DNA of 64,000 bases from Streptomyces cadmiisoli (GTDB taxonomy: Bacteria; Actinomycetota; Actinomycetes; Streptomycetales; Streptomycetaceae): assembly GCF_003261055.1 (NCBI RefSeq), contig NZ_CP030073.1, positions 8,246,001 to 8,310,000 on the forward strand. The letters run 5' to 3'. The notes under the pieces are model-generated. The model did not search any database. It was not told the origin of the DNA and worked only from the letters and a program-made list of their open reading frames with translations. Each line of letters starts with the position of its first letter. Positions within the stretch are counted from its first letter, which is position 1. The position numbers and the translations under genes were made by a program. This document shows positions 10,877 through 19,355 of this stretch, piece after piece.

Positions 10877-11760
10877 CGGGCACTCCGGCGTTGCAGGGGC
10901 AGGTACACGGCCATGACGAGGCCGGCGACGAGGACCATGTCGAGGCTGAGGGCGAGTGCCACGTTCTCCTGCCCGACCAGCACATTGCCCGAGATCGCGT
11001 CGGCGATCTGGAGGGTGACCAGCGGGACGGAACTGCCCACCATGGCCGCCGCCGTGGCGTAGGCGGCGAACGCGCTGCCGAACAGCAGCACCAGGCCGCC
11101 CAGCAGCGAGGGCAGCAGTACGGGCAGGGCCACGTGCCGCCAGTACTGCACGGCGGTCGCGCCGTTGTTCTGCGCGGCCTCACGCCACTGGGTGCGCAGT
11201 CCGTCCAGGGCCGGGGTGATGGTGAGCACCATCAGCGGGATCAGGAAGTACAGGTAGACGAGGACCAGTCCCCAGAAGCTGTACAGGTCCCAGCCGGTGT
11301 CCGCGAGGCCCAGGTGCCGGGTGAGCACACCGGCGTTGCCGAGTGTGGCGACGAACGCGAAGGCGAGCGGGACGCCGCCGAAGTTGGCGAGCACCCCGGA
11401 CGCGGTGAGCACGGCCTCGCGCAGCGCGGGGAACCGGGAGGTCACCACGGCCTGGGCGAGCGGCAGGCCGAGCAGTGCCCCGAGGGCGGCCGAGACGGCC
11501 GACAGCTTGACGCTGCCGAGGAGCGCCGTGAGGTAGGCACCCTGGAGTGACGTCGTCAGGTTCTCGGTGGTGTAGGACGTCGTGCCGCTCGCCGGATCCT
11601 TGACGGTGAAGGCGCCGTTCAGTATGGCGACGGCCGGCAGGCCGAAGGCGACCGCGGTGAAGACGAGCAGCGGGAGGACGGCGAGCCATCCGGGGGCGCG
11701 GCGCCGCCGCTTCGAGGAAGCGACGGGCGCCGCGTCCGCCCGCGTGAGCGCGGCGGTCAT
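10864..11760 (-). CDS. ABC transporter permease
   Basis: 298 residues from the ATG that overlaps the binding-protein stop (ATGA). There are about six helices and an EAA loop (EAAQNNGATAVQYWRHVALP). An upstream in-frame extension runs through the binding-protein gene and is not real. The large periplasmic-side segment after the first helix (KDPASGTTSYTTENL) is typical of the first permease in FbpB/PhnU-like pairs. Confidence 0.9.
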   Translation of the reverse strand: MTAALTRADAAPVASSKRRRRAPGWLAVLPLLVFTAVAFGLPAVAILNGAFTVKDPASGTTSYTTENLTTSLQGAYLTALLGSVKLSAVSAALGALLGLPLAQAVVTSRFPALREAVLTASGVLANFGGVPLAFAFVATLGNAGVLTRHLGLADTGWDLYSFWGLVLVYLYFLIPLMVLTITPALDGLRTQWREAAQNNGATAVQYWRHVALPVLLPSLLGGLVLLFGSAFAAYATAAAMVGSSVPLVTLQIADAISGNVLVGQENVALALSLDMVLVAGLVMAVYLPLQRRSARWLA

Positions 11761-12914
11761 CCGGATACGGCCTTCGCCCAGCCCTCGGCGAGCACGGTCT
11801 TGGCCTTGTTCTGCTGCTCCTCGCTCGGGAAGGCGGGGGTGCCGGAGACCTCGGGCAGCAACGCGGCGGCGGTCTTGTCGAGGGTGCCGGCCCGCTCCAT
11901 GGCCGGCATCAGCGCGGGCCGCGCGTATCCCTTGAGCCACAGGTTCTGGCCCTCGGCGCTGTAGAGGTACTCCTGCCACAGACGGGCGGCCGCCGGATGC
12001 GGGGCGTCCTTGTTGATGGCCTGCGAGTAGTACTGGGAGAACTGGCCGTCGGTGGGCACCGCGACCTTCCAGTCGACTCCCTTGGACTTGAACTGCTCGG
12101 CGTAGCCGGCGTTGAGGTAGTCCCAGTCGATGCTGATCGGCGTCTCGCCCTTCTCGACCGTGGCCGGGGTGGACTCGACGGGGGTGTAGTTGCCGTTCTT
12201 CTTCAGCTCGGCGAAGAAGTCCAGGCCTGGCTGGATGTCGTCGAACGAGCCGCCGTTGGCCAGGGAGGCCGCGTAGACGCCGCCGAAGGCCGAACCGGAC
12301 TTGGTGGGGTTGCCGTTGAGCGCGACCTGGCCCTTGTACTGCGGATCGAGGAGGTCCTCGAAGGTGGTCGGGCACTCCTTGACGCGCTTCGCGTCGCAGC
12401 CGATGGAGATGTAGCCGCCGTAGTCGTTGTACCAGCGGGCCTGCGCGTCCTTCTGCGCCGCGGGGATGTCGTCGTACGCCTCCACCTTGTACGGGGCGAG
12501 CAGGTCCTGCTGTGCGGCGCTGATGGCGAACGAGGAGCCGAGGTCGAGGACGTCGGGCGCGCGGTCCTGGCCCTTGCGGGAGGTGACGGCGTTGATCTCG
12601 TCCTGGCTGGAGCCGTCCGGGTTCTCGACCTCGATCTTGATGCCGTACTTCTTCTGGAAGCCGTCGATGAGGGCGCCGTAGTTGGCCCAGTCGCGCGGCA
12701 GCGCGATGGCGTTGAGCTTTCCCTCCTTCTTGGCGGCTTCGACCAGCTTGTCCATGCCGCCGAAGTCGGCGGCGGAGGTGGCGGTGGTGGCGGACTTGCC
12801 GTCCGCGGTGGTGGACGCGTCGTCGGGAGCGGCGCCGCAGGCGCTCAGGGCGAGCGCGGCGACGACGGCGAGGGAGCCGCCGAGAACGGCTGATCGCGGC
12901 AGGGACACGGACAC
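11757..12914 (-). CDS. ABC transporter substrate-binding lipoprotein
   Basis: 386 residues from the GTG preceded by GGAG at five bases; a GTG six codons earlier would lie before that site. The signal peptide ends in lipobox LSAC, giving a lipid-anchored protein. The fold is a cluster D type-II binding protein like those for iron, spermidine or 2-aminoethylphosphonate. It leads the five-gene operon. Together with the downstream phosphatase fusion, an organophosphate or phosphonate ligand is the best guess. Confidence 0.88.
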   Translation of the reverse strand: MSVSLPRSAVLGGSLAVVAALALSACGAAPDDASTTADGKSATTATSAADFGGMDKLVEAAKKEGKLNAIALPRDWANYGALIDGFQKKYGIKIEVENPDGSSQDEINAVTSRKGQDRAPDVLDLGSSFAISAAQQDLLAPYKVEAYDDIPAAQKDAQARWYNDYGGYISIGCDAKRVKECPTTFEDLLDPQYKGQVALNGNPTKSGSAFGGVYAASLANGGSFDDIQPGLDFFAELKKNGNYTPVESTPATVEKGETPISIDWDYLNAGYAEQFKSKGVDWKVAVPTDGQFSQYYSQAINKDAPHPAAARLWQEYLYSAEGQNLWLKGYARPALMPAMERAGTLDKTAAALLPEVSGTPAFPSEEQQNKAKTVLAEGWAKAVSG

Positions 12915-12983
12915 GGTCTCTCCAGGGTGCACACGTGGGTGGGTGCTGCGGGACGAGACGCCGCAGAACTGCCTGCGGCGCGA

Positions 12984-12999
12984 ACTTGTCTGAACAAGT
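12984..12999. promoter_or_regulatory. Likely GntR operator in the importer/gntR promoter region
   Basis: ACTTGT-CTGA-ACAAGT is a perfect 6-4-6 palindrome 70 bp before the binding-protein start, between divergent genes. The divergent UTRA-GntR regulator is the obvious ligand-responsive binder. Confidence 0.6.
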
Positions 13000-13159
13000 C
13001 GGCCCCAGTACGCCCGCCTCGAATGACCTGAAGATGAACGCGAACCAAATCGTTGACCCCTGCCGCCTGCACAATCGCGGCTGACAGCGATGGCTTGGAT
13101 GGTGGGGGATATCGATTAAGCTGCTCAAGCTGTGCACACAAACTGAGCAGAGGGACGGT

Positions 13160-13900
13160 ATGGCGGCGCGACACGAGGAGATCGCCGAGGCGCTGCGGCG
13201 CGCGATCGACCGCGAGGAGTACACCGTGGGCAGCCGACTGCCCTCCGAGACGGAACTCGCCGCGCAGTACGCCGTCTCACGCGGCACCGTCCGTCAGGCA
13301 GTCGCGAGCCTGACCGCGGAGGGCTTGATCGGCTCCCGCCAGGGCGCCCGCCGGGTCGTCCTCGCCAGCCGCCGCAGCCAGAGCTTCGCGGAGCTGCGCA
13401 GCTTCGCCCAGTGGGCGCGCGCGATGGGCCGTGAGGCGACCGGCCGGGTGGTCGAGCAGGAGTACCGGCCGGCCACCGTCGAGGACTCGACGCGACTCCA
13501 ACTCCCCGTCAGCACGCCTGTGTTGTACGTACTGCGAGCGCGCGGGCTGGACGGTGAGCCGGTGCTGCTGGAGCGGACGGTGTACGCGGACTGGATCGCG
13601 CCGGCGGTGGAATCGATCGAGGCGGACTGTCCGTCCGTCACCCAACGGCTGTACGAGGAGACGGGTCTGGTCTTCGCGTACGGCGAGCACGTCATCGACG
13701 CGGTCGCCGCCGGTGCGCAGGACGCCGACCTGCTCGGCATCCGGCGTACCAGCCCGCTGCTGCGGGTGCGACGGGTGACGACGACGCACGAAGGGCGGCC
13801 GGTGGAGTGGTCGGACGACCGCTACCGGTCGGACGCCGTGAGCTTCAGCGTGCACAACTCGATCGAGAACAACGCGCTCGCCCGCAAGACCGCGGAGTAG
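13160..13900 (+). CDS. GntR-family regulator with UTRA ligand domain
   Basis: 246 residues. The winged HTH (about 8-70) contains SRLPSETELAAQYAVSRGTV, and a UTRA effector domain fills the rest (LYVLRARGLDGEPVLLERTVY, ending in YRSDAVSFSV). HutC/PhnF-type proteins of this form repress adjacent uptake and catabolic operons until the ligand binds. It is divergent from the importer operon, and a palindrome lies between them. Confidence 0.9.
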   Translation: MAARHEEIAEALRRAIDREEYTVGSRLPSETELAAQYAVSRGTVRQAVASLTAEGLIGSRQGARRVVLASRRSQSFAELRSFAQWARAMGREATGRVVEQEYRPATVEDSTRLQLPVSTPVLYVLRARGLDGEPVLLERTVYADWIAPAVESIEADCPSVTQRLYEETGLVFAYGEHVIDAVAAGAQDADLLGIRRTSPLLRVRRVTTTHEGRPVEWSDDRYRSDAVSFSVHNSIENNALARKTAE

Positions 13901-14119
13901 GGCCGGCACCGAGGCCGCGCGTCCCCGCCGCGGCGCTCGGTTCGACGGGCGCCGAGGAGCCGCCGGGCCGGACCCGCCGACGGCCGCCCGCGCATGCGCG
14001 AGCAGCACTCACCCCGGGGTGGCGCGGCGGCCCGGACGCCTTCCCGCCGGATGATGGGATGACCTCCGTGCCGCGGCCCGTCCGTCCGCGGCACCAAGAT
14101 CGCGAGTGTGGCCGGGTTG

Positions 14120-14137
14120 ACTTCAAGCGCTTCAGGT
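14120..14137. promoter_or_regulatory. Likely MerR operator with -35 element
   Basis: ACTTCAAGCGCTTCAGGT is an 18-bp dyad (14 of 18 positions symmetric) overlapping a TTGACT -35-like hexamer. It is 16 bp upstream of the merR-type gene. MerR proteins bind such dyads inside the spacer of their own promoter. Confidence 0.5.
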
Positions 14138-14153
14138 ATCGGAGGCTCTCCAC

Positions 14154-14609
14154 ATGGCAGGAGCGACCAGAGAGCAAGCCGGGGATCTGACCATCCAGGA
14201 GATGGCACGGCGATCGGGTTTCAGTGAGCCCACGCTGCGTTACTACGAGAAGATCGGTTTGCTGGGAGAGGTCGCCCGGGACGAGTCCAGTGGTCACCGC
14301 CGATACGGGCCGGCGACCGCGGACCGCGTCGAGGCACTGTCCTGCCTGCGTTCGGCGGGAATGTCGGTCAGCGGGATGCGCCGCTATCTGGACCTGCTCG
14401 CTCGAGGCGACTCCGCGGCGGCCGAGCAGCGGGACCTGTTCTCCGCACAGGCCGAGAAGCTGGCCGCGGACATCGAGCAGCTTCAGCTGCGCCTGACGTA
14501 TCTGCGGGGCAAGGCCGACCTGTGGGACGCCCGCGTCCGCGGGGACCGCGTCGCCGAGGAGCGGGCGATCGACGACGTCGTGCGCGTAGTGGAACGATTC
14601 GCACACTGA
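14154..14609 (+). CDS. MerR-family transcriptional regulator
   Basis: 151 residues. The N-terminal winged HTH (TIQEMARRSGFSEPTLRYYEKIGLL, about 13-37) is followed by a long coiled coil (about 85-125) and no separate ligand domain, as in the NolA/oxidative and aldehyde-responsive groups. GGAGG lies eight bases before ATG. It is 13 bp upstream of a reductase gene that it probably controls. The inducer is unknown. Confidence 0.88.
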   Translation: MAGATREQAGDLTIQEMARRSGFSEPTLRYYEKIGLLGEVARDESSGHRRYGPATADRVEALSCLRSAGMSVSGMRRYLDLLARGDSAAAEQRDLFSAQAEKLAADIEQLQLRLTYLRGKADLWDARVRGDRVAEERAIDDVVRVVERFAH

Positions 14610-14622
14610 AGGACTGAACAAG

Positions 14623-15702
14623 TTGAGCACAGAAGATCCCACCGACGTCATCGCGAGGCACGAGACGGTACTGGTCACAGGCGCCACCGGGCTCGTCGGC
14701 AGCCACTCGGTGGCCCGGCTGCTGCGTGAGGGCTACCGGGCCCGGGTGACGGTCCGGCGAGCCGGACAGGAAGCCGAGGTACGGGGTGCGCTCCGGTACG
14801 CCGAGGTCGAGCCGGCCGACCGGCTGGAGTTCGCCGTCGCCGACCTCGGAGCCGGCACCGGCTGGGCGGAGGCGATGGACGGTGTCAGTCATGTGCTGCA
14901 CCACGCGTCACCCTTTCCGCTCACGCCGCCCGAGACGGAGGACGAACTCGTCCTCCCCGCCCGTGACGGCGCGCTGCGGGTCATCGCCGCGGCGCGCGAG
15001 GCAGGTGTGCCACGCGTGGTGATGACGTCGTCCTACGCCGCGGTCGGCTACACCGTGAAGCCCGACAACAACTACTCGGAGGCGGACTGGACCGACCCGG
15101 ACACCGAGGGCCTGCCCGCCTATCACAAGTCGAAGGTGCTGGCCGAGCGCGCGGCCTGGGAGTATGTCCGCGCCCAGGGAGACATCGAGCTGGCGGTGAT
15201 CAATCCCACCGGCATCTTCGGTCCCCAGCTGGGCGACCGGCCGTCCGGCTCGATCGGCCTGGTCGAGAACATGCTGACCGGGCGGATGCCCGTGGTGCCG
15301 GTCATGTACTTCGGTGTCGTCGACGTACGCGACGTCGTGGACCTGCATCTGCGCGCCATGGTCCACCCGAAGGCGGCGGGGGAGCGGTTCATCGCCGTCA
15401 GCGGATCGTCGATCAGCCTGTTCGGCATGGCGCGGATCCTGCGCGAGCACTTTCCCGCCGCGGCCGGACTGCTGCCCTCCGCAGAACTGCCCATCGAGCA
15501 GGTTCGCGAGGCCGCGAAGACCGAACCGGCACTTCGGGACGCCGCGACGTTGCAGGGCCGGATCCCCGTCATCAGCAACGAGAAGGCCCGATCGGTACTG
15601 GGCTGGAGGCCCCGGGACGTCAGCGAGACGATCGTGGCCACGGCGGAGTGCCGGTTCCGGCGGGGCCTGACCTTGCCCGAGGGCGACATTGCGCAGCTGT
15701 GA
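14623..15702 (+). CDS. NAD(P)-dependent extended SDR (epimerase/dihydroflavonol-reductase-like)
   Basis: 359 residues. The Rossmann motif is TGATGLVG (residues 19-26), the catalytic pair is Tyr167/Lys171, and the SSY segment precedes it. NPTGIFGPQ and the overall layout match aldehyde or dihydroflavonol-4-reductase-like enzymes that reduce carbonyls. The start is TTG with AAGGA nine bases upstream. It is co-transcribed with the MerR gene, which suggests detoxification of a reactive carbonyl. Confidence 0.85.
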   Translation: MSTEDPTDVIARHETVLVTGATGLVGSHSVARLLREGYRARVTVRRAGQEAEVRGALRYAEVEPADRLEFAVADLGAGTGWAEAMDGVSHVLHHASPFPLTPPETEDELVLPARDGALRVIAAAREAGVPRVVMTSSYAAVGYTVKPDNNYSEADWTDPDTEGLPAYHKSKVLAERAAWEYVRAQGDIELAVINPTGIFGPQLGDRPSGSIGLVENMLTGRMPVVPVMYFGVVDVRDVVDLHLRAMVHPKAAGERFIAVSGSSISLFGMARILREHFPAAAGLLPSAELPIEQVREAAKTEPALRDAATLQGRIPVISNEKARSVLGWRPRDVSETIVATAECRFRRGLTLPEGDIAQL

Positions 15703-16242
15703 CCGGCACGGCGAGCCGGCCGTGACGGGCAACAGCGACGGACCGTGAACGGCACGACCGGCCCGGGGCGGGGCGAGGACCGCCCTGCCCCGGAAATCCG
15801 AAAGCGCTTCGCACGCGGTTCGGCTTGAACTGCCGCGGCTCTGCACAGGTGTTCACGAAGGAGTTCGCGGCGATGGCTCTGGCTCCCTGTCGGCATGTCC
15901 GGCCGGCCCTGTGGGCCGAAGCGCCGTCGGCGCGGAGGGCGGCGTCGGCGGAGCACCTGCGTGCGGCCTCGCGCCGCACGGCGAGGTGGTCGTGCACGAC
16001 CGGGGGCCCTGCCGTCGCGCCTCTGAGATGCTGCCTTCGGGATTCGCCTGACACTTCGCGGGTCCACGTCGGACCGCCTGCGGGCTCTCGGCTTCAGCCG
16101 GGACGAGACGGAGGATCTCGACGGGAGCGACCTGGAACCGACCGGCTGGGATGTGCGGCTCCACGGTGGACGTACCGGCGTCACTTCCGACGGTGCGGTG
16201 GTGACGGCGTCCGGCCGCGCCTCCGCCCCGGAGGACGGTCCC
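15703..16242. other. 540-bp region without a confirmed gene
   Basis: From about 16027 the plus strand is open in the frame of the next gene. It encodes a plausible-looking stretch (RALGFSRDETEDLDGSDLEP) but has no good start codon or binding site until the ATG of the next gene. It may be the remnant of a longer N-terminus. Nothing else was recognised. Confidence 0.4.
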
Positions 16243-16506
16243 ATGCGCAGTGTCGAGGACGAGGACGTGTGCCGTGTCTGCGGCTACACGGACGGCAGTC
16301 AGTTCTTCGAGGACACCTGGCCGACCCACATCATCTGCGACTGCTGCGGCTGGGAGTCGGGCACCCAGGCGCTTGGTCTGGAGGGCACCAGGGAGTACCG
16401 CGGTCTGTGGCTCGGCCAGGGTGCCGAATGGTTCTCGCGGGGTGCGCGCCCGAAGGACCGGGACGTGCTGGAGCAAGTGCGGAACATTCCCGCGCACTCG
16501 CGTTGA
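16243..16506 (+). CDS. Small Cys-rich protein (CPCC-like zinc ribbon)
   Basis: 87 residues. Cys10, Cys13, Cys32, Cys34 and Cys35 form CxxCG and CDCCGWESG clusters that could bind zinc. The layout recalls the CPCC cysteine-rich family, some of which appear beside toxins as immunity-like proteins; no toxin is recognisable here. GGAGG lies eight bases before ATG. The open frame extends about 70 codons upstream without a start. Function unknown. Confidence 0.7.
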   Translation: MRSVEDEDVCRVCGYTDGSQFFEDTWPTHIICDCCGWESGTQALGLEGTREYRGLWLGQGAEWFSRGARPKDRDVLEQVRNIPAHSR

Positions 16507-16519
16507 CCGGCCTCCCGGA

Positions 16520-16540
16520 CGTGCCGCTCCCGTCGGCACG
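16520..16540. terminator. Hairpin after the Cys-rich gene
   Basis: A 7-bp perfect stem (CGTGCCG/CGGCACG) with a 7-base loop lies 14 bp after the stop codon. Confidence 0.5.
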
Positions 16541-16616
16541 CGGGTGAGGCAGGGGCGGCCGGGGGCCTTGAGGAGCGCACCGAAGTAGAAAGACCCGATA
16601 TGTTCCGTTTTCGGGT

Positions 16617-17831
16617 ATGAGCGGCCGCTGGTCCGGATACCCGTACGGAATGGTACGAACATTGAAGGGGCACGGACGGCATGGCGCGCGCGCCGCGGCC
16701 GGCCGTGCGGACGAGAGCGTGCGGAGGCCCGCCACCGCGGCGCCGGACGATCAGCGGTCCCCGGCTGCCGAGGGACCCGGAGAACGGGCGGTGCAGCGGC
16801 CACCGGACGCCGAAGGGGCCGGCGCGCAGGCGGCGCAGCGGCCACCGGCTGCCGAGGGACCCGGCGAACAGGTGGAGCGGCGGGACCCGGACAGCCCGGC
16901 GGAGCTGCCCAGGAGTTCCTGGAAAGAGGTGTTCGCGGGCACCCTCCGGGAGTTCAAGAAGGACGAGCTGACCGACCGGGCAGCGGCATTGACCTACTAC
17001 GGGATCCTGGCCCTCTTCCCCGCGCTGCTCGCGCTCGTGTCGCTGCTCGGCATCGTCGGACCGTCGGCGACGCAGCAGGTGCTGGACAACATCCAGCGCC
17101 TGGCCCCGGGCCCCGCCCAGGACTTTCTGCGCAGCGCGGTGCAGCAGTTGCAGGGCACCGCAGGCCTCGGCTCGATCGCGGCGATCGTGGGGCTGGCGCT
17201 CGCGGTCTGGTCGGCGTCCGGTTACGTCGCCGCATTCATCCGCAGCGCGAACGCGGTCTACGACATACCCGAGGGCCGTCCGGTGTGGAAAGTGCTGCCC
17301 GTCCGGGTCGGCGTGACTCTGGTGCTCATGGTGATGGCCGTGTTCAGCGCGGTGATCGTCGTGTTCACGGGAGCTCTCGCACGGCAGGTGGGCACCGCAC
17401 TCGGCATCGGGGACGCGGGGCTGACCGCCTGGTCGATCGCGAAGTGGCCGGTGCTGGTGCTCCTGGTCACCGTCATGATCGCCCTGCTGTACTGGGCGAC
17501 CCCGAACGCCAAGGTACGCGGCTTCCGCTGGATCACACCGGGCAGCCTGCTCGCCATCGTGATCTGGATGGTCGCCTCCGCCGGGTTCGCGCTGTACGTG
17601 GCCAACTTCGGTTCCTACAACAAGACCTACGGCACCCTCGCCGGCGTGATCATCTTTCTGATCTGGCTGTGGATCACCAACCTGGCGATTCTCCTGGGGC
17701 TGGAGTTCGACGCCGAGCTCGTCCGTCGGCGTGCCGGGGCCGGAGTTCATCGCGCGGACCGGGAGCCGTACGTCGAGCCGCGCGACACCCGTAAGTGGGA
17801 CGAGGGGGACCGGCGTCGCCTCGGGGCCTGA
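16617..17831 (+). CDS. YihY/BrkB-family inner membrane protein
   Basis: 404 residues. The first 100 or so are hydrophilic and contain a 14-residue tandem repeat. The rest is the YihY domain with six membrane helices: LTDRAAALTYYGILALFPALL opens it, WSASGYVAAFIRSANAVYD follows, and YNKTYGTLAGVIIFLIWLWITN closes it. The family was once called ribonuclease BN but is now treated as a membrane protein of unknown function. No binding site is clear; an ATG at codon 12 is an alternative start. It is convergent with an MFS gene. Confidence 0.88.
   Translation: MSGRWSGYPYGMVRTLKGHGRHGARAAAGRADESVRRPATAAPDDQRSPAAEGPGERAVQRPPDAEGAGAQAAQRPPAAEGPGEQVERRDPDSPAELPRSSWKEVFAGTLREFKKDELTDRAAALTYYGILALFPALLALVSLLGIVGPSATQQVLDNIQRLAPGPAQDFLRSAVQQLQGTAGLGSIAAIVGLALAVWSASGYVAAFIRSANAVYDIPEGRPVWKVLPVRVGVTLVLMVMAVFSAVIVVFTGALARQVGTALGIGDAGLTAWSIAKWPVLVLLVTVMIALLYWATPNAKVRGFRWITPGSLLAIVIWMVASAGFALYVANFGSYNKTYGTLAGVIIFLIWLWITNLAILLGLEFDAELVRRRAGAGVHRADREPYVEPRDTRKWDEGDRRRLGA
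16755..16880 (+). repeat. Three tandem 42-bp units in the YihY N-terminus
   Basis: Three consecutive 14-residue units (RSPAAEGPGERAVQ, RPPDAEGAGAQAAQ, RPPAAEGPGEQVER) encode a disordered linker. Unit identity is visible at DNA level as well. Unit number may vary between strains. Confidence 0.8.
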
Positions 17832-17835
17832 CACC

Positions 17836-17850
17836 GGGGCGACGCGCCCC
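17836..17850. terminator. Short hairpin between convergent YihY and MFS genes
   Basis: A 6-bp GC stem (GGGGCG/CGCCCC) with a three-base loop starts five bases after the YihY stop codon. It is short, so the call is tentative. Confidence 0.4.
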
Positions 17851-17929
17851 ACGGTGAACGCGTCGCGTGCCGCCGGGTGTCCGCCGTGGGAACGAAGAAG
17901 CGGCCGGCCGTCCCCGCGCGCCGTGGGGC

Positions 17930-19243
17930 TCAGATGTCGGTGGCGCTCTCGTACCGCGCCTGTGTGCTCGGCAACGCCGCCGACGCGGTGTGGCGCGGGC
18001 TCAGCAGACGACGTGTGCCGACCGCGCAGAGGGTGATCAGCACGGCCGTGAAACCGATCAGCGCCGTCTTGTCGGAGATGAACCGGGTGGCGACGCCGAT
18101 GCCCAGGATGGGCAGGGCCAGCCCGCTGTACGCGGCGAGGAACAGGCCGGCCAGGGTCTCGCTGCGGGACTCGGGCTCCGCCAGTCCGAGTACGGTGCTG
18201 ACGCTTCCCTTGAACAGCAGGCCCGCGCCGGCGCCGGTGATGACACCTGCGCCGAGGAACAGGGCGAGGTCCGCCTGCCAAACGGCGGCCGTGACGGCGA
18301 TCAGCCCGAGCGGCATCAGCAGCAAGCCGTAGGTCAGCAGTTTGCGCTGGGCGACGCCCAGCAGGCTCGTCTGGGTGACGGCAGCGGCACCGAAGACCAT
18401 GAAGGCGGCCAGCCCGGCGAGGGTGCGGGAGGGCTCGTGCAGGGTGCCGGCGATGAAACCGGGGCCCAGCGAGGTGAACAGCCCGAACGCGCCGAACGCG
18501 GCGAACGTGGCCGCCGAGGCGGCGAAGAACGTGCCGCGGGCCGCGTGGGGCACCGACACACGCTGCGGGCGGTACGGCGGGCGCGTCCGCGAGAGCTCGA
18601 CCGTCTCCGGGCTGAGGACCACGCCGATCGCGCTGACCAGCAGCAGCCCCAGGAAGAGCAGGTACGGGGTGCGCAGCGGGCCGGCGACGTACTCGGCGAG
18701 CAGCCCGCCGACCAGCGCACCGATGGCCAGCCCGCCGACGTTCGCGACGGTGGCGACGATGTCCGCGCGGGTGCGTGAAGCGCCCGGCCGGGCCCTTCCG
18801 TGCAGATCGATCAGATAGGCGGTGGCGGTCGCGGTCACCATGCCGATGCCGAAGCCGACGACCAGACGCGTCACGATCAGCACGGGCAGCGCGGTGGAGG
18901 TCACGGCCATCAGGGCCGAGACTGCCCCGGTCAGCACTCCGATCAGCAGCAGGCGCCGGCGGCCGTGCCAGTCGGACAGATGGCCGACCAGGAAGAGGCT
19001 GATGATCACGCCTATCGAGTAGGACGCGAAGACGACTGTGATCGTGAAGGTCGAGAAACCGTGCTGCTCCTGGTAGATGGACCACAGAGGCGCGGGTACG
19101 GCGGAGTGGGCCAGGTTGATCATGTAGGCGAAGGCGATGAGCCAGAAGGCCTTTCCGTGCCCGACCTTCCCGGCCCGTGTGTGGCGGTGCGCGCCGTGGG
19201 AGGGCTGCGACCGGTCCGGTCCGGCGGATGACGTGACCGTCAT
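17930..19243 (-). CDS. MFS transporter (drug or metabolite efflux)
   Basis: 437 residues with about 12 hydrophobic helices and the MFS loop motif GHLSDWHGRRRLLLIG between helices 2 and 3. AGGAG seven bases before ATG fixes the start, and the 55-codon upstream extension is excluded. It is divergent from a LysR gene across 112 bp with dyads, so that regulator probably controls it. The substrate cannot be read from the sequence. Confidence 0.88.
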   Translation of the reverse strand: MTVTSSAGPDRSQPSHGAHRHTRAGKVGHGKAFWLIAFAYMINLAHSAVPAPLWSIYQEQHGFSTFTITVVFASYSIGVIISLFLVGHLSDWHGRRRLLLIGVLTGAVSALMAVTSTALPVLIVTRLVVGFGIGMVTATATAYLIDLHGRARPGASRTRADIVATVANVGGLAIGALVGGLLAEYVAGPLRTPYLLFLGLLLVSAIGVVLSPETVELSRTRPPYRPQRVSVPHAARGTFFAASAATFAAFGAFGLFTSLGPGFIAGTLHEPSRTLAGLAAFMVFGAAAVTQTSLLGVAQRKLLTYGLLLMPLGLIAVTAAVWQADLALFLGAGVITGAGAGLLFKGSVSTVLGLAEPESRSETLAGLFLAAYSGLALPILGIGVATRFISDKTALIGFTAVLITLCAVGTRRLLSPRHTASAALPSTQARYESATDI

Positions 19244-19297
19244 GGAGACACTCCTGGGTGATGCGTTGCAACTTTCCCCTCCACGATGGGCGGGACC

Positions 19298-19352
19298 AAC
19301 CATCACGTCCAACACCTGTTCGTGCTCGTATCCAGCACGATGGATGATGGTT
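19298..19352. promoter_or_regulatory. LysR-type operator region between MFS and lysR
   Basis: An outer pair AACCATC (19298-19304) and GATGGTT (19346-19352) encloses ATCCA-N6-TGGAT (19330-19345). Nested dyads of this kind are typical of LysR recognition and activation sites in divergent promoters. Confidence 0.55.
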
Positions 19353-19355
19353 TTC

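Noticed and set aside
10864..13287. An 807-codon frame extending the first permease upstream through the binding-protein gene
   Set aside because: The extension is Arg-rich shadow sequence; the permease starts at the ATG overlapping the binding-protein stop codon.
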